From Parapristionchus giblindavisi (taxonomy: Eukaryota; Nematoda; Chromadorea; Rhabditida; Diplogasteridae): DNA of 64,000 nucleotides. Positions 55,701 to 64,000 of this stretch are shown here, piece by piece. The stretch covers positions 644,001 through 708,000 of the forward strand of contig CALSFV010000023.1 in the NCBI GenBank assembly GCA_943737045.1. Direction: 5' to 3'. The number at the start of each line of letters is the position of its first letter. Position 1 is the stretch's first letter. The translations under genes and the position numbers were made by a program. Under the pieces are notes generated by a model. The model made no database searches and was not told where the DNA came from. It saw nothing but the letters and a program-made list of their open reading frames with translations.

Positions 55701-58700
55701 CGGCGTAACGAGTCGGTAAGAATGCCTTCAGTGCCTACAATTGTATTGTGCAATCTTTAAAAAAACACTTACTTTCAGGAATCAGAAAAATATCACCTAG
55801 ATAACCTTCATAAATAATTTAAGAATAACAAAAGAGGAAAAAATGGTACTGATTTGTGGTTATCCTTAAAAAAACCTTAGTCAAGAAACATGTTTAACCA
55901 TCTACTCCCGCACTGAATTCATATGAGTAGATTTCAGAAACAAATCCACCTTTTATGTGATGATTTTAATTACAAAATATTTTCACCCATGCAATTTACT
56001 GATTTTGTCACGTTTATAAATAGAAAGTATATTTCTCAACGAATTTTTATTTAATCCGTTTTTTTTTCTCTCGAATACACTGCAGTCCCACAGAGTCTCC
56101 GCCTTCACAAAAGATCTCGGAGACACTGAAGATCTCCTTGTCTTCCTTACTTGCGGTGTAGTGATGTGCCTTTAGAGAGCCATATAGTGATGTGAATTTG
56201 ATGCACATCACTAAATAGCCCTCCTTATGCGGTGTTCAGGACTTGGAAAATGCACGAAAATGCGGAAAATGCTGTTCAGAAGTTCAGGTAGAAAATGCAC
56301 GAAAATGCTCGATTTTGGCTCGAAAAAAGATGGTTTGATACACTTTAAAAGCATTGAAACTCGTTGTTTTATGGAAAACAACTAAATTAGGCCATTTATG
56401 AAGTATGCTACGGAAAAATATCATATGATCCTTTTTTAATGCAGTGTTCAGATCTTGGAAAATGCTCATTTTCGATGATTTTAAGCAAGTTTTAATGGGT
56501 TTTTAGTTTACTATCAACGTTTACGGGTCGCAAATAGTGTTGCAGACGCATTTTATTGATGATAAGCAATAATTTGAAATGCGGACTCGCTACGTTGATT
56601 TTTCGCAGCATTTTCGTTGACCTTCGGCTCATAGCGCTCAAAATAGGATCATATGATATTTATTTCAGCAACATACTTTATAAATTACCTAATTTCGTTG
56701 TTTTCCATAAAACAACGAGTTTCAACGCTTTTAAAGTGTATAAAACCATCTTTTTCGAGCCAAAATCGAGCATCTTCGGGCATTTTCCACCTGAACTTCT
56801 GAACAGCATTTTCCGCATTTTCGTGCATTTTCCAAGTTCTGAACACTGCATAAGACGTATTTGGCACTCGTTATATAAAGCTACAGCACACAGCAGGGAA
56901 GGGAGACACCAGGAGATCTCCGAGATCTTTTCTTAAGGTTGTAACTCTGTAGAACTGTTAGTAAACAATCATTTGAAAAAAAAACGATGAAATCCGACAA
57001 AAAAGTTGAAAATTTAAATAAAATCGAACATATTTCTGGCGGTCGATTAGATTACGTTATCTCACAAAGGTTTATCTCACGTTAACGTTATTTTGTGTCT
57101 ATTCTGTACAAAACAAACCTCGCCAATCTGGTTCTCATCTGCCCGGAAAACGGTTCCTCCGGTGCTTCCTAGGAAGGCATCGAACGTCTGGAGGGAGTAT
57201 ACCCAATGTTCTACGGGACATTCGTCAGTCTCCACATGGATGTAATCAACGATTGGAGTGTGCGCATCGAATTTTTCCATAGCATTGTGTACATTGGGTG
57301 AGTTGGCATCTATGGGGGCGGAGGCAGCGATCACGAGTACTTCCGATCCATCCAGATATGTCGCATACTTGCCGAACAAATCGTTCAGAGCACTGTAATA
57401 GGGTTCAGGACAATACGGATTGCTGAGTGGTTAAATTAGCATTAAAAAAACTAGTAGAATCCCTTACTCGAATATGTGCATTTGACAATCAGACTTCCGC
57501 CCGATAGCGTCATTGGCGAGTTGATTCAAATGGATGACGACAGTATCAATATCGTCTAAGACTACCAGATCGTCCACAGTTCCATCATCTTAAGTAGAAA
57601 CTACTAATGAACAATTATCAAAAGGGAAGGTAGATACAAGTGAATGAGTGAATGAAGTAATATTTGATCCAAGTGTTCGATCGTTTTTGTACAGCATCCA
57701 TTATGTCGACGAAGGTGTCGGCCACCTTGAAAATTTGGCGTTACAAACTTTAAAAGGAAAAAAAGTCAAGAATATCAAAATGGCGCTTTGCTTTCATATT
57801 AGCAGAGAATAGAAAAGAATATTGTTTGAAATAGCAAATATCATTCATAACAGTTTTAGTATCTTTAAAGTGGCTGGGTAAAAAAGTTCATAAAACGATC
57901 TAGTAGGTATGATACGGAAAGATTTATGGTGGAAATTAACCTTCTGAATTGCAGCAGCGGTGTTCTGACTCTGTTCAATGACAAGGACGAGTGACTTTCC
58001 GTTGTTGGTGATAGTTACCCCCGAGTTGGTCGAACATTGGACTGCAGTATTACATTGACGACGCATGATTAGAGATTCGGGAAATTCTTATTTTTCGCTT
58101 TTTGCTCATATATGATGACTTTTTCAATGCGAAACATGAATTTTGTTCAACTCACATTTTCAGAACTATAAACTGACCCGTAATTGTTATAAAGTGACAT
58201 TAACTAAAATTGCTTATTTTTCTATTTTTCTCTCTTTGTCGCCGGAATCTGCCAAAGTACTCGTTTTTATAATCCGATCAAATTTATAAACTACTCACAA
58301 TGTTGTTGTTCGAAAATGTAAGATTCAAAACTGATATTTTCTGGTTTACTTTAAAGATAAGTTTTCTAATCTGATCATTGCAGAATTTCGCACGTAAATT
58401 GTTTTTGACCTTCGTTTTGATAATCGTTCTTCTAAAGGCCTCACAATAGGTCTGAAGTGCCATAAAGGATTGGTTAAAATATAATTTCGAGATTCAGTTA
58501 TAACATCTTTTGCTTTTGCTTGCTCAAAATATATACGAAAACGTTTCCCAAAACAACTTTGCAATCATTTTGTAATCATTTTTTCATAAAAAAAAAGAAT
58601 TTTCGCGAGACGAATTTCCCGAATTTTTTATCTTGAAATCGGGAAATTTAGGGAAAGGCCGGGAAATTTTTCAGACCCCTGGTCTCCATACCGCTAGAAC

Positions 58701-61700
58701 GACTAAGGCTGATTTGTGAGCTAGCAGGTTACGGATGGATTGTCTTCGCTCACTCAACCTTGCACCAACAGATTATCTATTCCTTTTTTCTCTATCGCTT
58801 GATAAAATTTTGTGATAACTTTTTTTGTAAAGTGAAAAAAACGAGAAAATATTTTACTTATGTCTAATTGGATAATGTTTGAGTTGTATAGTCCGGATAA
58901 AATGTACTTTTCTAATTGCCTTGCTACTGGCTACTAAACAGAGAAATAACTATTGATCAACTCCCCACTTTTTCCTCTGTGGCTGGCTACTTTCGTACCA
59001 AATAAACAAGTGTATTTTATATGGTCAATATCACTAATAATACTTACCGAACTGACAGACATCTCCGTCAAATCCTTCAGGACACGAACAGCCTCTTCCA
59101 TTGCCTAGATCGGTTCCTCCGTTCTGACAAAGAGGAGTGCGACATCTGTCATCGGTCCAGTAATCAGGACACAAACAAGCTCCATTAGAGTAAACTCCAC
59201 CGTTTGAACAAATTACTGAATATTCAAATGTTTTTGCATTACTTAAATTGTATTGATAACATACGCCACTTGTAGCATAGTGAAGTGGAATAACGCTGGA
59301 AGGTGTTTCCTGTATCGTCTTCTCCGATATGCTGCAATGTGATATGAAATGCTCATGTATACAGACGAACAAGATTCCCGATCGAGTTTATCGATTATCA
59401 TCGCTTTCAAAGAACTTATAAATAGTCGTAGTGCTATTTGTTTTAGTTGCACATTAAAATAAAAAAAATACATTTCAAACATACCACAACGGAGAAGTCT
59501 TGTCCATTGGTTTCATCACAATTGAGTTCTTGAGAGTAATATTCATAGCTGCAGGCGAATCTGTATGAATAAGTGGCGGCTTCAAGCAACATGGAGCTGT
59601 GATCATCTGTTCTGAGCTGAACATGCTTCAATAGGGAAGTATCAGTTTTTCCTTGTCCAATGGAAATGGAAGCCACAACACGGTTGGAATCTGAAAATCA
59701 TTACTTATTGATCTTTGAACTAAAGTTTCCGTATACTAGAATCGATGTTGGCAACGGGATGAGGATCATCTCTGCGAAGTCCGTCAACGAAACCGAATTC
59801 AACGTTAAGGTCGGATTGGACGCGAACCTTGATTATTATATAATAATTAGAGAAAAATGTGATCGATGAACATTCCTACCTCAACATCACACCCTTTCCA
59901 TCCATTTGGAGCTCCGGGCATAGCTGTCACAGTCAAGAAATACTTTCCAGGAGATAAATCATCTATAAACGTATAAATTTATACATAACGATGCCATGAT
60001 GATCACACCAAACTCACCATCATCGATACTCGAAGGCTGATTATTTCCATCGTACATATGCTTCTGGCAGACAGCGATGAATTTTTCAGCACAGTCTTTT
60101 GCGAACCTGAATGGTTCATTAGGCATTAAACTTTATTTAATTACACTTTTACCAGTATCCATTGGTTCCTTTGGGATCAAAGATGGCACACTTTCCTGTT
60201 GTACCATCTGGTGTCTTACCACCGTCCCAGTAGTTAAGTGTAGAAGGTACTGGTATAATCGATCCATCATCGTGCTGGAATCCCCAAGTGAATCCGTCAT
60301 ACTGTAGACCAAGCCAGATCTTCTGGCCACCAAGATTGTCTAAAAGTATGTATGCCTATCAGCAAACGAGGCCAAACTACTTACTTATGAGCCAATTATT
60401 CTTTTCGTCGCTGAGATCATCAGCCAGGAATGCTCCTTCGTTCTGACAGTACCCACTGGCATCATTGAACGTCTTTATCATAGTAGTAGCAGCATTGAAG
60501 TACATGCAATATTGCGATATTGACATCCAGTCACTGTCGCAAGCTGAAATAAACTAAATTGTTGATATAGTACATCATGTGTTTCACGATAAAATCATTA
60601 ATGGAAGCTGATTAAAGTAAATGAAAATGTTTTACGGTTTCTGTATTCGACGATTTGTTCCATGTCATTACGGTAGATTCCAATACGTCCATCCTTGTTG
60701 AACAGAGATCCTAAAAATTTGTATGATTGAGTCAATCACAAAACAGAAGAAAAAACCTGTCCATCTGTGAAGGTCCACGGTTGTTTGATATCCAGAGACA
60801 ATAGCTGAGACAGTCTGGGTGTAAGCATCGACGGGGAAATATATGTTCTGTTCAACGGTACAGTCTTCTGTGTGGAATTTGTAGACAATTGAAGATGAAA
60901 ATAGAGTTGGAATCATCTTGATGGCACTAAAACATGAACCATGATAAAGGTAAATATGTATTATCTTTGAACCTGCTGATTTCGCCAGTGCCAACGTTAT
61001 ACATCTTACCATCTCCTCTACGTGCAGCTTGCTCAATGTATTGGAAGTCGCTCTGGAACATTATTGGTTGGTTAAAACCTGTAGTCCCCCAACGAGTACC
61101 TGATTTCCATTACAAGTCCAACCACTAGGAGATGAATCATCCCTCCATTGGAATACATTAGTCAATGCGTTTGTCTCAAGCAGTGCCTCACTGGTACTCA
61201 AAGCTTGAATAGCATCACCAATATTATCAGGGATATTTGCTTCGAAGATGTTGACAATTGATCTTCTTGGCAGTGTTCGCTTGCTGATTCCATTTTGTCT
61301 GTTGTTCAAAACTTGGTAGATGGCCTCCCATACTCTGACGACGCAATTATCATCAGTGGGGTTAGAATTGCTCCAAGCGTTGAGAGCGTCCCAGAACTTG
61401 GTGGGGCTGTCGATCGGTGCGTCGACCATGCCAACCACGTCTGAAAGAAGTCAATCAAAGCATGATACACGGATGTGTGATATTTTAGAAGGTTAGATTA
61501 CCTTTTGAATCGTATCCTAAAAGAACCAGTCTCTGGATCCAATCTTTGTGTTGACTTTGAAGATCACTAATAATAGCAGGCAGACTTGTAGCAAGTTCTT
61601 GGATCTAAAATAGCGTATTCATAGATGTGTCTTTCGAATCAGCGGTATTACCTGCTTTACACCCTTCTTGGTAACTTCGACAAGGAATACCATATCAACG

Positions 61701-64000
61701 TTGTAACCGAAAGTTGGCGGATTTCCAGGGGTTTGACAGAGGGCTGAATATATTATTGTATATTTTTAAAGAGTGAAACATTGGCTTACGAATATTGCAG
61801 AAGTAGTTGGTCCATCCTGGAGGGCACATGCAAGGTCCGAAGCCAGGTGTTCCTCCGTTTTCGCAAATCGTTCTGTAACTCAAATAATTGAATGACGCTT
61901 CTCTTAACGCTCATACGTTTCGCAATGGGTTCCAGTGAAATGAGGCTGACAGAGACAAGTTCCGTTCATTATTACTCCTCCGTTCTGACATTCAGTTGGT
62001 GGAAGAGGGGTAGGGATACCTCAAATTGATCACTTTATTTGAATTGCTTTTAAATAGATTATGTACGCACTGTTTACACAATCCATAACACCTGCACGCT
62101 GAACGTAGAATCCTTCGTCGTTGCGAACAAAGAACTGGAATCATAACCATTTCCACGTATTCCACAAAACAATATATTCACAAACCTCATAGTGTAGAAG
62201 TTCATTAGCTCGACAACGGAATGAAGGGAAATAATATTGATAAGAACATCCGGTACGATAAATTCCATTAGAAGCATAGACCTAAAATTACAATCTATAC
62301 TCGGAATAACAATAGGTTGTATATACAATAAATGTATCAATGAAAACAACTAATCCATTCTACTCGTACTACTTTATATTATTGGCGTCTCAAAATTCTT
62401 CCTGACCTCCAGGGCTGGGAATTTTTGATTTCGATTTTTTTGAATTTTTTGACCATTCAAAAACAATCAAAATAAAAAAAAACAATTTTGAATTTTTTTC
62501 ACAAAAAATCAAGAAAATGAAATGTAAAAAAGTACCTGTCAAAACGAAAAAAAGTGAACATTGTTGAAAAAATTGTGACAATATTTTAAAAAACTTACGA
62601 TGATTCCCATTTTTTACCATTTTTTCAAGGTATTGATGAAAATGGTTCTAAAGGATATAGGGTGGATGTGTTTGCGCATTTATGTGGAATTTTTAATAAA
62701 AAGTGAAAAAAATAGGGCATCATCATTTACAAGTTTCTTACTTCGGTTGATTGCGTTGTTGACTTACAGACAAAAATAATGTGTTAGAATTGCTTAATTT
62801 TTTTTATCAAAAATTTTTTTTTTAACATTTTCAAAAAATCCCAGCCCAGGTCACCTGCAAATAAGATGAACGTTTATAAAATGTTACCTCCTGCTCTCGT
62901 CCTTCTCTCCAAGCAAACAAATTAAGGAAGGCAAAAGCATGGTCGTAATCTTCTTCTTCATCAAGGTTTTCTACATGGAAAACGACATGATTATCGATTC
63001 CAGACAGCGGTTGATATAATTCTCCGTCCTGGTCGATGTCAGTTGTAACATGCCAAAATGCTTCAACTTGTCGTGTATTGGAATATGTAAGATATGATGA
63101 CTGATAAGCGCGAATATTGCAAGCAGCGGACGGAGGATTTGTAGTTGCTCTGATGAAATAGGCACCAGGGATAGGGTTCTTCACTTTCCTGAAAAAAGTT
63201 GTTCTGAACTTGCATTGCAATCAGAAAGCATTACCAGATTGTGAGGTAATCTTGTTGTACAACGATATCAATCATATCCTCAGTGAGATGAACTCCTTCT
63301 GGATTCGTGATAAGAGGATAGAATTCTCCTTCAAATATCAATATTATTTATCATATTCTTAAGTTCCTTAAGAGTACTTACTTCCCTTAGTGATAAGTAC
63401 TAGATTCTCATTATTTTTCTCAATATGAACTGCTTTCACAAGTCCATTTCCGCATTCATCTCTATCAACTGTGAGCATCAATTGTGAGCGATAGATTGTG
63501 TTACTCATATGACCATACATGATCTGAATAGTTATTCCTTATCAAAGTGTCCTTTAGTATACAATATGCTTACATCATACATTCTGGAACGATCATCAAC
63601 ATGGAATGCGAGACCACCGAATGTATTAGCGAGATTTACAAAAGAACGGAATCCAGGATCATCCACATCGGACTTGCAGTTAGCTCCAACTTGTGGCTCC
63701 ACATAAATGAAGTTGATCTGAATTGAACTTTATTAAGTATGACCAATTTAATTTTACATACGGTAGCTCTCCAGTAACTGTTCCACTGTAGAATAGCATC
63801 GACGGTTTTATCATTATCATCAGCTAGAGCATCAGTAATGACATAGATCTTCGAGTTGGAGGTTAGAGCCAAGTCAGTTAGTCCCTGAAAGGAATACAAC
63901 CCTGATTTTCGTATAATTATGGCATCACATACCGTAGCAACGGCTCCCATAACGGAATCAGTGCAATTTCCATCAGTTTGAGATGCGATAGTCGCTTTTA
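46756..64000 (-). CDS. Large secreted vWA / EGF / C-type lectin protein (IRG-7-like), 3' part
   Basis: Partial gene whose 5' end lies beyond the window. Going 5' to 3' (falling coordinates) the parts are as follows. The tail of a vWA-like domain is at 63640-64000 (SKIYVITDALADDNDKTVDA), followed by a beta-rich part (WKVKNPIPGAYFIRATTNPP; VEAFWHVTTDIDQDGELYQP). EGF modules lie at about 61990-61915 (CQNGGVMNGTCLCQPHF) and 61870-61800 (CENGGTPGFGPCMCPPGW). A second vWA is at 61730-60670 (VDMVFLVEVTKKGVKQIQEL). A C-type lectin domain is at 60540-60070 (IWLGLQYDGFTWGFQHDDGS; LNYWDGGKTPDGTTGKCAIF). Two more EGF modules are at 59200-59045 (CSNGGVYSNGACLCPDYW; CQNGGTDLGNGRGCSCPEG), and a third vWA is at 58060-57070 (KSLVLVIEQSQNTAAAIQK; YATYLDGSEVLVIAASAPID). 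Small terminal exons follow to GVDAYNQPFTRQSSTWCKNG and the stop at 46756. This is the domain set of C. elegans IRG-7-type intestinal immune proteins. The lectin lacks a clear EPN/QPD Ca/sugar motif. Confidence 0.8.
48530..48600 (-). repeat. tRNA-like (degenerate) sequence
   Basis: Minus strand: TGGCTCAGTGGTTAGTAGTC (A-box-like D arm), TTGTAAC in the anticodon-loop position, and GGGTTCGATTCC (B box). The anticodon and acceptor stems do not pair fully, so this is a tRNA-derived remnant or SINE-type head, not a working tRNA. It lies just outside the 3.5 kb foldback at 48788. Confidence 0.65.
49704..49775 (+). repeat. tRNA-like segment in left arm
   Basis: TGGTGTAGTGGTAGCG (A-box/D arm) and GGTGG-TTCGAAT-TCACC, a complete T arm with five pairs (one G-T) and a canonical loop. 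The acceptor stem is not paired. The exact mirror lies at 50375-50446, with a single A/T change in the B-box strand (TATTCGAACC). Confidence 0.7.
50375..50446 (-). repeat. tRNA-like segment in right arm
   Basis: Inverted copy of 49704-49775 in the right arm of the same palindrome. It keeps the A-box-like part (CGCTACCACTACACCA on plus) and an altered B box. Confidence 0.68.
50821..51690 (-). mobile_element. 5'-truncated non-LTR retrotransposon (LINE) fragment
   Basis: A minus-strand frame of 225 codons (51637-50960) matches the C-terminal end of non-LTR reverse transcriptases: VKQFTDLGVTYSNTLCFSSH, SLYVRPILEYACEIWSPHEQ, MEKVQRSFTRSIYAKCGL and NRIVNVWNSLPNSSI. The catalytic part is missing (5' truncation). 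The 3' end is a TTA/ATT microsatellite (50822-50845), a tail type seen in RTE/CR1-like LINEs. It interrupts the right arm of the 48788-52298 palindrome: the uninterrupted sequence is preserved in the left arm at about 49394-49418, which fixes the insertion site. Confidence 0.85.
52721..55582. mobile_element. Foldback element (D) carrying a second foldback in its left arm
   Basis: Ends TATGAGCGGTATCACGAGAG at 52721 and CTCTCGTGATACCGCTCATA ending at 55581. The right arm (54690-55582) is continuous. The left arm is split into 52721-52879 and 53972-54690 by the element at 52880-53971. Matching blocks include AGTACCCAGGGGACAAGAAA (52800) with its mirror at 55474, and AGGCTCCTTCCGATGCG (54152) with its mirror near 55211. 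The centre is near 54700. It lies in an IRG-7-like intron. Confidence 0.85.
52880..53971. mobile_element. Nested foldback element (A)
   Basis: About 1.09 kb palindrome: CTTCTTTCAAAATTAGTCTG at the left mirrors CAGACTAATTTTGAAAGAAG at the right. CAACCTGAAGACGACCCGAA (53149) mirrors TTCGGGTCGTCTTCAGGTTG (53713). GAAGAACTCGTCGAGTACAA (53211) mirrors its complement near 53652, and a further internal GAACTCGTCGAGTACATC is near 53355. It has no ORF. It is inserted in the left arm of the element at 52721-55582. Confidence 0.85.
56229..56850. mobile_element. Foldback element, CAGTGTTCAGAACTTGG family, copy 2 plus half copy
   Basis: 56445-56850 is a near-complete inverted copy of the PICK1-intron element at 43107-43572 (for example TTCTGAACAGCATTTTCCGC; CGACCTTCGGCTC-type internal block as TTGACCTTCGGCTCATAGCG). 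56229-56444 is an adjoining partial copy in the other orientation (GGTGTTCAGGACTTGGAAAA). It lies in an intron of the IRG-7-like gene. Confidence 0.85.
62395..62855. repeat. A/T-rich intron with small inverted repeat
   Basis: CCTCCAGGGCTGGGAATTTTT at 62405 faces AAAAATCCCAGCCCAGGT at 62836. The material between is A/T homopolymer-rich. Intron of the IRG-7-like gene; no coding content. Confidence 0.6.

Noticed and set aside
1..64000. CRISPR array, bacterial genes or viral genes
   Set aside because: No regularly spaced direct repeats and no prokaryotic or viral coding pattern; all genes are spliced metazoan genes.

Overview
The window is nuclear DNA of a free-living-type nematode. The evidence is an FMRFamide-like neuropeptide gene of flp-17 type, a nematode Cys-loop channel, a large secreted vWA/EGF/C-type-lectin gene like those of nematode immunity, short introns with TTTTCAG-type acceptors, and introns full of the words TACCGTA/TACGGTA/TACTGTA and ATCAATCAATAATC. 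The intron style suggests a diplogastrid such as Pristionchus, but that placement is an inference. All genes were rebuilt by hand from splice signals and reading-frame phase. Long open reading frames are rare because the genes are cut into many small exons.

Layout, left to right: flp-17-like neuropeptide precursor (+, 1183-1849); COX18 mitochondrial insertase (-, 2277-9192); a 599-residue coiled-coil protein with an acidic, Phe-rich tail (-, 10225-14102); a Pumilio/PUF RNA-binding protein (-, 15373-18022); a 355-residue coiled-coil protein with an N-terminal LIR-like motif (+, 18784-21433); kynureninase (-, 21834-24947); a Cys/His-rich zinc-binding protein (-, about 25784-28947); chaperonin subunit CCT8 (+, 29392-32808); an ABCD4-type ABC transporter (-, 33307-37495); a divergent Cys-loop ligand-gated channel (+, 38812-41360); PICK1 (PDZ-BAR, +, 42123-46523); and the 3' part of a large IRG-7-like gene (-, 46756 to beyond 64000). 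The genes are unrelated housekeeping, neuronal and immune functions. No operon is evident: neighbours are mostly divergent or tail to tail, and the one same-strand pair is 760 bp apart.

The most unusual content is intronic. Long foldback (palindromic) elements are abundant. Two related 1.2-1.4 kb copies lie in opposite orientation in the first and last introns of COX18. A 640 bp one lies in the LIR-gene intron. Several lie in PICK1 introns. About 7 kb of them fill two consecutive introns of the IRG-7-like gene, including a Tc1/mariner-like foldback of 3.5 kb with a truncated LINE in one arm, and a foldback inserted into the arm of another foldback. Some carry tRNA-like segments with A- and B-box motifs. 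These introns would form long double-stranded RNA, so editing, small-RNA production, splicing interference or exon circularisation are plausible and testable.
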